From: CAYZUC01 sp964481705 | Lineage (GTDB): Bacteria; Bacillota; Clostridia; Lachnospirales; Lachnospiraceae | Reading direction: 5' to 3' | Assembly (NCBI GenBank): GCA_964481705.1 | Contig: CAYZUC010000003.1 | Span: forward strand, 1 to 64,000 | DNA: 64,000 bases | Part shown: piece by piece, positions 36,517-44,810 of the stretch | How the letters are laid out: the number at the start of each line of letters is the position of its first letter | Position numbering within the stretch: the first letter of the stretch is position 1 | Program-made: the position numbers and the translations under genes | Notes under the pieces: generated by a model | Seen by the model: only the letters and a program-made list of their open reading frames with translations | Databases searched by the model: none | Told to the model about the DNA's origin: nothing

Positions 36517-37452
36517 ATGTCCAAAAAAACAGCAGTGGTATCGCTTGGTCATGATGCCTTAGGTTATACAACACTCGAGCAATGGGATGCAGTAAAGGAA
36601 ACTGCAAAGGCTCTCGCCAATCTGATAGAGACTGGTTATTCCCTTGCCATTACTCACAGCAACGGTCCTCAGGTCAGCATGATTCACAAAGCTATGACCG
36701 AATTAAGACGTCTCTATCCGGATTATACTCCTGCCCCTATGTGCGTTTGCTCTGCCATGAGTCAGGGATATGTCGGTTATGATATTCAGAATGCCCTGAA
36801 AGCCGAGTTGCTTTCCCGTGGCATTTCGAAAACAGTGAGTACCGTTCTTACTCAGGTAACCGTTGATCCTTATGATGAGGCATTTTACGATCCCCAGAAG
36901 GTTATCGGACGTCATATGACAGCAGAGGAAGCCGCTATGGAGGAACGTAAGGGCAATTATGTGGTTGAAGATGGAACACTTGGATTTCGGAGAGTAGTCG
37001 CAGCTCCAAAGCCCATGGAGATTATTGAGCTGCCTGCTATTCAGGCTCTGCTGGACGCTAATCAGATTGTAATCGCCTGTGGCGGTGGCGGAATCCCTGT
37101 AATAGAGCAGAAATGTACCTTAAAGGGAGCCAGTGCAGTCATTGAAAAGGACAGCATTGCCAGCAAGCTTGCTTCCGACCTTAAGGCAGATGAATTAATT
37201 ATTCTGACCAATGTCGATCATGTTATGCTGAATTTTGGCACTCCGACCGCTGCTCCAATTTCCAGTATGTCTGTTTCAGAAGCAAAGAAGTTCGCCGCTG
37301 ATGGACAATTTGAAGCAGGAACCATGCTTCCCAAGATTGAAGCTGCCATTGCTTATCTTGAGAAATGCCAGCAGGGAAAAGTAATTATTACCTCTCTTGC
37401 CCAGGCAAAGGAAGATGGAAACGTAAAAAATGGAACGGTAATCACTTACTGA
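36517..37452 (+). CDS. arcC: Carbamate kinase family protein
   Basis: A 311-residue amino-acid-kinase-fold protein matching carbamate kinase (carbamoyl phosphate + ADP to ATP + carbamate). Matching blocks are ITHSNGPQVS (about 47), the VIACGGGGIPV loop (about 186), KDSIASKLASDL (about 220) and GTMLPKIEAA near the C-terminus. The N-terminal loop reads LGHDALG where classical ArcC has GGNAL, which marks a divergent clade. No arginine deiminase or ornithine carbamoyltransferase gene is adjacent. A strong AAAGGAGGG site precedes the ATG. Confidence 0.88.
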   Translation: MSKKTAVVSLGHDALGYTTLEQWDAVKETAKALANLIETGYSLAITHSNGPQVSMIHKAMTELRRLYPDYTPAPMCVCSAMSQGYVGYDIQNALKAELLSRGISKTVSTVLTQVTVDPYDEAFYDPQKVIGRHMTAEEAAMEERKGNYVVEDGTLGFRRVVAAPKPMEIIELPAIQALLDANQIVIACGGGGIPVIEQKCTLKGASAVIEKDSIASKLASDLKADELIILTNVDHVMLNFGTPTAAPISSMSVSEAKKFAADGQFEAGTMLPKIEAAIAYLEKCQQGKVIITSLAQAKEDGNVKNGTVITY

Positions 37453-37471
37453 TTCCGTCCCACGTTATCTT

Positions 37472-37981
37472 TTATTTTCGAAACAATCCGGCCAGAAGAC
37501 TACCGATCACGATGAAGAAATCACTCAGATTGAACACGATTCGGTTAATCTTCTGGTTTTTTGTGATAAAGCTGAAATAGTCCACGACATATCCTCTAAA
37601 TAATCGGTCTGCCGAATTGCTCAATGCTCCTCCCAACAGCAGCGCAAGTCCCAGGTGGTATACAGGACTTTCGCCTTTCTTTCTCTTTCCCAAAAGAATT
37701 GCGACAATACCGGTTAAGAAACAGGATATTGCAGTCACAACGGAAGGATGTTTTTCGAGCCTATTCATGGCTACCCCTTCATTATGCGATCTGCGTATCA
37801 GAATTTTGGAAGCGATTACCTTCTCCTCTTCTCCCTGATGTACTTCAATCGGTCGCACACCTGCTGCCATTCCATCTCTGGCGCATGTAGACATTACCTG
37901 TATATGACTCGGTCTCTCAATTTTCTCTTTTATCATGGTATCAAGAGCAAATACTCCTGAAGCAATCCCCCAAAACACCAT
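37472..37981 (-). CDS. lspA: Signal peptidase II (lipoprotein signal peptidase)
   Basis: A 169-residue membrane aspartic protease that cuts signal peptides of prolipoproteins. Family motifs: N-terminal ALDTMIKE, HNEGVAMN (about 72, NxG motif), SNSADRLFRGYVVDYF (first catalytic Asp, about 125) and FNLSDFFIVIG (second catalytic Asp, about 153). The first motif has SNSADR rather than GNLIDR. It follows the S8 protease gene closely and converges with the carbamate kinase gene. Three small lipoproteins in this window are likely substrates. Confidence 0.87.
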   Translation of the reverse strand: MVFWGIASGVFALDTMIKEKIERPSHIQVMSTCARDGMAAGVRPIEVHQGEEEKVIASKILIRRSHNEGVAMNRLEKHPSVVTAISCFLTGIVAILLGKRKKGESPVYHLGLALLLGGALSNSADRLFRGYVVDYFSFITKNQKINRIVFNLSDFFIVIGSLLAGLFRK

Positions 37982-38037
37982 ACCGTTTCCTTTCCATGCA
38001 TTCGTTTCTTCTCATTGTTCACTTTATGTCAACCATT

Positions 38038-39708
38038 CTACACGTTAATGGTCAAACTGTCAAATACTCCTTTCAGGTTCATTTTTCCATATCCATTCTC
38101 TCGATTGGGATACACAATGCCTCCTTCTCTTTCTGCACCGTTAATAAAGTATCTTCTGACATCCGTACCATCAATCGGAGGGATATTTTCCCGAATGATA
38201 GCCCATTCCATAAAATCTGCAACTGCTCCTGCGGTAATCGCCGCTGCCATACTGGTTCCGGTAAAAAGCCCTCGACTTGTTGTCAGATTCACAGCCGGGG
38301 CTGACATATCCGGTTTACGTGTATTGTCTCTTGAAAAGCCTCGACTGGACTCAGCATAAAAGCCTCCGGTCTCATCATCGTAACCGGTTACCGTAATCGG
38401 GCTAATTGCATTCGATGGTTCTACAAGTGTAACAAAGGGATCCGGCTGGAGAAAATAGACCTCGCGAGAGACCAGACCTGTAATGGGCAGCCACATATGA
38501 AAGGTCCCTTGATATAGATTTGTACTGTATACACCAATCGTCCAGATACCGGCCGTGGGCGCTATAAAACGAATGGCAACCAGTTCCTCCGCGGCTTCGC
38601 GCTCCACCAAACGATAATCTACAGAAACCACGGTCCTCTCATACAAAAAGCGAAAGGTATCGCTGGTACCTAATCTTGCCGGTATTTTAGGCACAACTTC
38701 ACCACTTGGCGAACGAAAGGAAACCGCGTATATATCCGGACTTTGTCCCCACAATTCCAGCATAAAGCCCTGTACGCCCTCTCCTACGCGAATCTCGACC
38801 TCCGAATACGCTCCACTTCCACTATAATGATGTCTGGCATTTCCCTCGTTACCACCGGCTAAAACAAAGGCTCTGTTCTGTTCCAGAGATAATACATTTG
38901 TAAGCAGTGCCAGAGAAGATTTTCCGGTGTGATCCCCGCTGTTCGTCCCCAGTCCGATACAGACCACAAGCGGTTTTTTCAGACTGTATGCCAGACGATT
39001 CAGAAACTCAACGCCAAGAATAATATCATTTTCCTGATAAACACCCTCTGTTGCAAAAACCTCATAGAAATCCTTCAGATACTGTTTTGCTTCTTTTAGC
39101 TTCACCACTGCCAGTGTCGCATCCGGTGCTGCTGCTGCTGCAAGTTCTGCCATTGCTGTCCCGTGTCCATTTTGATCGACTGGATACTCCGTACGGGTTG
39201 TGTTCCGTGAATCGTTTTGCGTACTGGATAGTAGCGTATTGATTTCCTCCTTCGAAAATAATGTTCCATAGTCGAACCCGTTTGGCACCGTATCCGACTG
39301 AATCGTCTGATCCCATATAGCCTCAATCTTGGTACTTCCATCCGAATAGCGAAAGGAGCTGGAATACAGATCAATTCCGGTATCTACAAAGCCCAACAGG
39401 ACGCCGCGTCCCGTCAGGTTTAACTGTCCTTCCTGAATCTGCAGAATTCCACTACTCTGTAATGCTTCAACATCTGTTGTTTCCGTAATTGCAACCGTTG
39501 TATATAGCTTCGGAATTGTGGCATAGGTATAGGTAGCGATGGAAAGAGGCGGTATCTGCTCTTTTGATACGTACGCGATAAAACCACGAGAGGATATCAT
39601 CTCAACACAGTAATCGTCCACTCCCGCCACGGGATCTGCGACACGATAATCCAAAATAAAGTCATAGTAATCATTCGATAAGATTCGATTTCGACAAGCA
39701 ATATCCAT
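38038..39708 (-). CDS. S8 family serine protease (subtilisin, Csp-like)
   Basis: A 556-residue subtilase. Catalytic triad motifs: Asp in LLGFVDTGIDL (about 105), His in QNGHGTAMAEL (about 175), Ser in GTSMAAAITAG (about 490). A short prodomain-like N-terminus (NDYYDFILDYR) and a long insertion between His and Ser with jelly-roll-like stretches match the Csp-type clostridial subtilases, some of which work in spore germination. No classical signal peptide. The ATG directly follows a terminator U-tract; the only ribosome-site candidate is GGATGG in the hairpin arm. Confidence 0.88.
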   Translation of the reverse strand: MDIACRNRILSNDYYDFILDYRVADPVAGVDDYCVEMISSRGFIAYVSKEQIPPLSIATYTYATIPKLYTTVAITETTDVEALQSSGILQIQEGQLNLTGRGVLLGFVDTGIDLYSSSFRYSDGSTKIEAIWDQTIQSDTVPNGFDYGTLFSKEEINTLLSSTQNDSRNTTRTEYPVDQNGHGTAMAELAAAAAPDATLAVVKLKEAKQYLKDFYEVFATEGVYQENDIILGVEFLNRLAYSLKKPLVVCIGLGTNSGDHTGKSSLALLTNVLSLEQNRAFVLAGGNEGNARHHYSGSGAYSEVEIRVGEGVQGFMLELWGQSPDIYAVSFRSPSGEVVPKIPARLGTSDTFRFLYERTVVSVDYRLVEREAAEELVAIRFIAPTAGIWTIGVYSTNLYQGTFHMWLPITGLVSREVYFLQPDPFVTLVEPSNAISPITVTGYDDETGGFYAESSRGFSRDNTRKPDMSAPAVNLTTSRGLFTGTSMAAAITAGAVADFMEWAIIRENIPPIDGTDVRRYFINGAEREGGIVYPNRENGYGKMNLKGVFDSLTINV

Positions 39709-39756
39709 AAAAAAACCATCCGTTCCTGATTACTATCAGTATATGAACGGATGGTT
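39709..39756 (-). terminator. Intrinsic terminator after clpX, abutting the S8 protease ATG
   Basis: Twelve-bp stem (39714-39725 with 39745-39756); the loop holds a further 5-bp stem (CTGAT/ATCAG). Seven T follow on the minus strand and run directly into ATG at 39708. The 3' arm ends in GGATGG, about 7 nt from the ATG, so the hairpin would hide the likely ribosome site. Confidence 0.9.
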
Positions 39757-39764
39757 CCTCGCAT

Positions 39765-41354
39765 TTAATTTTCTGCAATTTTTTGAGGTATCGCCGGCTT
39801 GGGTGGAACGTCCTCCAAGCTCATAATACCACGAATATCAATCGTTGGTCCACCGACACCTTCCACATATTCCTTGGTAATAGTCACACGACCAATGGAA
39901 TCATCCTTCGGTACTTCGTACATAATATCCAGCATAAATTCTTCAATGATAGCACGAAGCCCACGGGCACCTGTTTCCTTTTCTAAAGCCTTCTTTGCGA
40001 TCGCATGAAGCGCCTCATCCGAAAACTCCAGTTTCACCTCATCCAGTTCAAGAAGCTTCTCATACTGCTTCAGAATTGCATTCTTGGGTTCTCGTAATAT
40101 TTTTACCAGCATATCCTCATCAAGTCCATCTAATGTGAAGAGAATGGGCAGTCTTCCCACGAACTCCGGAATCATACCGAATTTCTTAATATCCTCCACT
40201 TTTACCTTGGACAGTATATTTTTATCCTTGTCGAGCTTATCACGAAGCTCAGCATTAAAGCCTATGGACGTCTGTTTACTCAAACGCTGCTTGATAATCT
40301 CTTCCAGATCCGGAAATGCTCCGCCACAGATAAATAAAATATTTCTGGTATTTACAGTCGTAAGAGGTACCATCGCATTCTTACTGTTCGCTCCGACTGG
40401 AACCTCCACATCGGCCCCCTCTAAAAGCTTCAGCATACCCTGCTGCACGCTCTCCCCACTTACATCACGGCTGTTGGTATTCTTCTTTTTGGCAATCTTA
40501 TCAATCTCATCAATAAAGACAATACCTCTTTCTGCTTTTTCCACATCATTATCTGCTGCTGCAAGAAGCTTGGAAATGACACTCTCGATATCGTCACCGA
40601 TGTATCCTGCTTCGGTTAAAGAGGTGGCATCCGCAATAGCAAGCGGAACATCCAAAAGCTTAGCCAGTGTCTTAACCAAATAGGTCTTACCACAACCGGT
40701 CGGTCCAATCATCAGCATATTGGATTTCTCAATCTCAATACTATCCATGGTATCTGTCGCAACTCTCTTGTAATGGTTGTATACTGCAACAGACACTACC
40801 TTCTTTGCATATTCCTGACCAATAATATACTCATCCAGCTCCGCCTTAATCTTATGAGGGCGCGGAACATTCTTGATATCGATGACCGGAGTATCGCTTT
40901 TCTTCTTCTTTTTCTTCTTAACCTTTGGCGCACCCGGAATCATACCTTGCAAATCAGCCCAGTTGATGAATTGAATATTAGGAATGTTATTGAAGTTCTG
41001 ACGGTTTGACTTTCCATCAGCTTCCTCATCCTCCTTGTCGTTCTCCTCTTCATCATCCGTCTCGTCATCCTCGTCGAAGATATCATCTGTTTCAGAATCC
41101 TCTTCTTTTTTGGCGGGAGCCATGGTCGGGGATGTCATCTGCGAGAAGCTCTTCATCATATCACCATACTCAAACTGATTCATGGTATCCATTGTTTTAT
41201 GCATACAATCCGCACAAATAGAGATATGATTAGGCAGTTGAAACATTTTTCCAGCCACACTCTCCGGTCTGTGACACAGATAACAATACTTCTCATATTC
41301 AGTATCCCTGTTATCTGTTGTCAGATTGTCATCTCTTTCATCTTGTTTACTCAT
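39765..41354 (-). CDS. clpX: ATP-dependent protease ATPase subunit ClpX, with acidic/basic linker insert
   Basis: About 529 residues, roughly 100 longer than usual ClpX. An N-terminal C4 zinc domain (CYLCHRP, CADCMHK, about 20-55) is followed by an unusual linker (about 80-160) with a run of Asp/Glu and then a run of Lys. The AAA+ domain has Walker A GPTGCGKT (about 215), Walker B VFIDEIDK (about 280), the pore-type GGAFPDLEEII block and C-terminal EFVGRLPILFTLD. The ATG at 41354 has GGAG 6 nt upstream. ClpX unfolds substrates for ClpP. It follows htrA in a likely operon, and no clpP is adjacent. Confidence 0.93.
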   Translation of the reverse strand: MSKQDERDDNLTTDNRDTEYEKYCYLCHRPESVAGKMFQLPNHISICADCMHKTMDTMNQFEYGDMMKSFSQMTSPTMAPAKKEEDSETDDIFDEDDETDDEEENDKEDEEADGKSNRQNFNNIPNIQFINWADLQGMIPGAPKVKKKKKKKSDTPVIDIKNVPRPHKIKAELDEYIIGQEYAKKVVSVAVYNHYKRVATDTMDSIEIEKSNMLMIGPTGCGKTYLVKTLAKLLDVPLAIADATSLTEAGYIGDDIESVISKLLAAADNDVEKAERGIVFIDEIDKIAKKKNTNSRDVSGESVQQGMLKLLEGADVEVPVGANSKNAMVPLTTVNTRNILFICGGAFPDLEEIIKQRLSKQTSIGFNAELRDKLDKDKNILSKVKVEDIKKFGMIPEFVGRLPILFTLDGLDEDMLVKILREPKNAILKQYEKLLELDEVKLEFSDEALHAIAKKALEKETGARGLRAIIEEFMLDIMYEVPKDDSIGRVTITKEYVEGVGGPTIDIRGIMSLEDVPPKPAIPQKIAEN

Positions 41355-41389
41355 ATAATTCTCCATTCAACCTAGGATAGGGTATTAAG

Positions 41390-42859
41390 CTAGCTATTCT
41401 TCTTTCCCAAAGTTACCGTAATATTCTGTTCTTCATATCCATCCTGCACACGTTTCTGAACCTCCAGCTCAACCTCAGTACCTGCGGAATAGAATTCCAT
41501 AGCCTGCTTTAATTCTTCCATACTTGAAACCTTTTGTCCATCAAATTTTGTAATAATATCACCTTTTTCAATGCCTGCCTGATCTGCTGCGGTACCTTCT
41601 GTTACTTGAGCCACATAGATTCCTTCTGTCATATCATACGCTTCCGCTACATCCGGGGTTACGTCAATTCCTGCAATTCCCAGATATGCAGTATCTTCTT
41701 CATCAACCTTCTGTTTTGTCTCCCGATTCATTAATTCATCAATAATTGGCTGAGCTGTCGATATGGGAATTGCGTATCCCATGCCCTCTACCCCGCTCAT
41801 GGAGTATTTCATGGCATTGATTCCGATTACTTCTCCGTTCATGTTAAGAAGGGCTCCTCCGGAATTACCCGGATTAATTGCTGCATCCGTCTGAATCAAC
41901 TCATTTGTTACATTATCAACCGTAACCTCACGCTTTACTGCGCTGATCACACCTGCGGTTACGGACTGTCCATAACCAAGTGCATTTCCTATCGCAATCG
42001 CCGGTTCTCCGACGCGCAGGCTATCAGAGTCTCCCATAACCGCAACATGGATTGCACTCTTTGTGTCGCTGTCTATATCCTCCAAAGGAATCGCTATCAC
42101 TGCAAGGTCGACATCTTCCTGTGTTCCCTTAACCAATGCTTCTACGGATTTTCCATCAATAAACTGAACGGAAAGCTTGTCGGCATCTTCTACTACATGG
42201 TTGTTCGTTACAATAAGAAGCTCTGTATCACTCTCTCCAACGATAATACCGGATCCACTTGCTTCTCCCTGACTTTCTGCTGATTGTCCCCAGAACTCGT
42301 AGGTCTGTGTATACATATTGGTGATTGATACAACCGACGGCATAACGGCTTCCGCTACTCCAGAAGCATCCAATACGACAGCCGGCTGTGAAATCCCTGC
42401 AGTTGCATTCTCTGTTGTAGTGATTTCCTTTTCTTTTTTATCATCCTCTTCTTCCGCAGAAGCTTCCTCTGTCTGTTTTTCTTCCTTCTTATCGTCTGTC
42501 TTTCCGACCTCTTTACCAGCCTCGATGGATTTCTCCTTCTGGGACGCTGCTATATTATTCGCTGCACCGGTTACGAGATTAACAACATAGAATCCGGTTC
42601 CTGCAAATAATCCTAAGATCAGACCCAGCGCAATACAAATCATTGCTTTCTTAAAAAATCCGCCCTTCTTCTTTTTCGGCTTTTGAGGATCAGACGGAAT
42701 ATGTGACATATTCATTTGATAAGAGGAGTATCCTCCATTCGTCGGTGGAATCTGTCCCTGCCCCATCGAATTACTCGGTTGACTATTTACCTGGCTGTTG
42801 AACTGACCGTTGAACGAACCACTTGTTTGGTTTTGATTTGTTTGATTATTGTCATACAT
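41390..42859 (-). CDS. htrA: HtrA/DegP-like serine protease with PDZ domain
   Basis: About 489 residues. A cytoplasmic N-terminus rich in Gln/Asn/Ser (about 1-65), one membrane helix (about 75-95), an acidic Glu/Lys linker, then a trypsin-like domain with His (NNHVVEDA, about 220), Asp (DVDLAVIAI) and Ser (NPGNSGGALLN, about 338), and a C-terminal PDZ domain (about 395-480). It degrades or refolds misfolded exported proteins. ATG at 42859 preferred over an in-frame GTG at 42868 (AAAGG 9 nt before the ATG). A perfect 19-bp hairpin ends 24 nt upstream of the start. Followed by clpX. Confidence 0.92.
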   Translation of the reverse strand: MYDNNQTNQNQTSGSFNGQFNSQVNSQPSNSMGQGQIPPTNGGYSSYQMNMSHIPSDPQKPKKKKGGFFKKAMICIALGLILGLFAGTGFYVVNLVTGAANNIAASQKEKSIEAGKEVGKTDDKKEEKQTEEASAEEEDDKKEKEITTTENATAGISQPAVVLDASGVAEAVMPSVVSITNMYTQTYEFWGQSAESQGEASGSGIIVGESDTELLIVTNNHVVEDADKLSVQFIDGKSVEALVKGTQEDVDLAVIAIPLEDIDSDTKSAIHVAVMGDSDSLRVGEPAIAIGNALGYGQSVTAGVISAVKREVTVDNVTNELIQTDAAINPGNSGGALLNMNGEVIGINAMKYSMSGVEGMGYAIPISTAQPIIDELMNRETKQKVDEEDTAYLGIAGIDVTPDVAEAYDMTEGIYVAQVTEGTAADQAGIEKGDIITKFDGQKVSSMEELKQAMEFYSAGTEVELEVQKRVQDGYEEQNITVTLGKKNS

Positions 42860-42883
42860 ATAACTCACCCTTTCTGTATCAAT

Positions 42884-42925
42884 CTAGACTGTGCCTAAAT
42901 CGCTCTCGATTTAGGCACAGTCTAG
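42884..42925. repeat. Perfect 19-bp inverted repeat before htrA
   Basis: Arms 42884-42902 and 42907-42925 are exact complements around a 4-nt CTCT loop (GAGA-type on the other strand). No T-run follows on either strand, so it is not a normal intrinsic terminator. It lies between glmS and htrA and would fold strongly in any glmS-htrA transcript. Candidate processing or stability element. Confidence 0.9.
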
Positions 42926-42980
42926 CAAGTAATTGTGAAACAATTGTGTTTAAATAGTAAAGTATTTATGATGAATCCGT

Positions 42981-44807
42981 TTACTCCACCGTAACCGACT
43001 TGGCAAGATTTCTCGGCTTATCCACATCACAGCCCTTTCCGAGAGATACATAGTAGCCAAATAACTGCAACGGAATAATAGCAAGCGAATTCGTGAAATA
43101 TCGATTCGTCAAGGGGATGTATACCACGTAGTCAGCTGCCTTCTCAATGTCAGTATTCCCTTCGTTCGTGACCGCCAAGACAAATGCCCCACGTGCCTTT
43201 ACTTCTACAATATTACTGATTGTCTTCTGATATAACGCTTCCTGTGTTAATACGGATGCTACCAAGGTCCCTTCCTCAATCAGTGAAATGGTACCATGCT
43301 TCAATTCTCCGGCTGCATATGCTTCCGAATGAACATAGGAGATTTCCTTTAATTTCAAAGAGCCTTCCAAGGAGATGGCATAATCAATACCTCGTCCGAT
43401 AAAGAAGATGTCTTTCGCTGCAATATAACGGTTTGCAAATTTTTGGATTCGCTCCTTGCAGCCCAACAATAATTCAATCTGTTCCGGCAGCTTTCTCAAA
43501 TCAGAAATATATGCCTTCATCTCTTCCTCATTCATCTGTCCCTTTACCTGTGCAAACTTCATAGCCAGAAGGTAAAGTGCAATCAGCTGTGCACTGTATG
43601 CCTTGGTCGTAGCAACTGAAATCTCCGGTCCTGCCCAGGTATACATGACATTATCTGCCTCACGAGCAATGGAGCTTCCGACTACATTTACAATTCCAAG
43701 CACCTTACAACCCCTTTTATGAGCTTCGCGAAGTGCTGCAAGCGTATCTGCTGTCTCTCCGGACTGGCTGATCACTATGACCATAGTATTCTTATCAAGA
43801 ATCGGGTCACGATAACGAAACTCAGAAGCAATATCTACCTCAACCGGAATACGAGCCATTCCCTCAAATACGTATTTCGCTGTTACGCCTGTATGATAAG
43901 CAGAGCCACAAGCTACGATAAAAATCTTTTTTACATCTTTCATCTCTTTATCTGACATATTGAGTTCTTCGATAACTACCTTATTATCCTGAATCCTTGG
44001 ATTCAATGTATCAGTAATAACCTTCGGCTGCTCATAAATCTCTTTCAGCATAAAATGCTCGTAGCCGCCTTTTTCAGCAGCATTGGCATCCCATTCGATC
44101 GTAACCGGCTCCTTCTTGATCTCTTCTTCATCTACGGAATAAAAATGCATATGGTCAGCACGGAGACGCACGATTTCCTGGTCATCAATAAAATAGACCT
44201 GACGGGTGTATTTCAAGATGGCCGGTACATCAGAAGCGATAAAGCATCCATCTTCGCTCTGTCCCACGATAAGGGGACTTGCTTTACGTACTGCAAAGAT
44301 CTGATCCGGGAAGTCTGAAAACAGAATTCCAAGAGCATAGGAGCCCTCTACACGATGCATAACCTTGGTAATCGCTTCCATAGGATTGCCATGATAATAA
44401 TAATCAAGCAGCTGTGCCAAAACTTCTGTATCCGTCTCTGACTGAAAGGTGTAACCCTTTCCAGTCAATTTATTTTTTAACGGAATATAATTCTCTATGA
44501 TACCGTTATGTACCACAGAAATTGTACCCTTTGTATTCATATGTGGATGAGCATTCAAGTCTGATGGCTGACCATGTGTCGCCCATCTGGTGTGACCAAT
44601 TCCCACGGTTCCCGGAAGCGTAGCACCACCGTGTGTGAGCTCTTCCAAAACCTTCAGACGTCCCATTGCTTTAACCATCTCAATCGTCTTTCCGTTGTAT
44701 ATGGACATACCTGCCGAATCGTATCCACGATATTCCAGTCGTGCAAGTCCATCAAGAATAATCGGAGCTGCCTGTTTTGTTCCAATATATCCTACTATTC
44801 CACACAT
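42981..44807 (-). CDS. glmS: Glutamine-fructose-6-phosphate aminotransferase (isomerising)
   Basis: A 608-residue enzyme making glucosamine-6-phosphate, the entry to UDP-GlcNAc. The N-terminal glutaminase domain begins MCGIVGYIG, with Cys2 as nucleophile after Met removal, and has LEYRGYDSAG and the HTRWATHG block. Two SIS domains follow, with VACGSAYHTG, VISQSGETADTLAAL and the C-terminal KPRNLAKSVTVE end typical of GlmS. Only 3 nt separate it from the upstream glycosyltransferase stop, so no room exists for a glmS ribozyme. Its place here ties amino-sugar supply to surface glycan synthesis. Confidence 0.97.
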   Translation of the reverse strand: MCGIVGYIGTKQAAPIILDGLARLEYRGYDSAGMSIYNGKTIEMVKAMGRLKVLEELTHGGATLPGTVGIGHTRWATHGQPSDLNAHPHMNTKGTISVVHNGIIENYIPLKNKLTGKGYTFQSETDTEVLAQLLDYYYHGNPMEAITKVMHRVEGSYALGILFSDFPDQIFAVRKASPLIVGQSEDGCFIASDVPAILKYTRQVYFIDDQEIVRLRADHMHFYSVDEEEIKKEPVTIEWDANAAEKGGYEHFMLKEIYEQPKVITDTLNPRIQDNKVVIEELNMSDKEMKDVKKIFIVACGSAYHTGVTAKYVFEGMARIPVEVDIASEFRYRDPILDKNTMVIVISQSGETADTLAALREAHKRGCKVLGIVNVVGSSIAREADNVMYTWAGPEISVATTKAYSAQLIALYLLAMKFAQVKGQMNEEEMKAYISDLRKLPEQIELLLGCKERIQKFANRYIAAKDIFFIGRGIDYAISLEGSLKLKEISYVHSEAYAAGELKHGTISLIEEGTLVASVLTQEALYQKTISNIVEVKARGAFVLAVTNEGNTDIEKAADYVVYIPLTNRYFTNSLAIIPLQLFGYYVSLGKGCDVDKPRNLAKSVTVE

Positions 44808-44810
44808 ATT

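Noticed and set aside
40084..40683. 199-residue plus-strand reading frame rich in Ser
   Set aside because: Antisense to the ClpX ATPase core; the Ser bias mirrors the acidic and Lys codons of ClpX.
42884..42925. Intrinsic terminator of glmS
   Set aside because: The stem is strong but neither strand has a following T-run.
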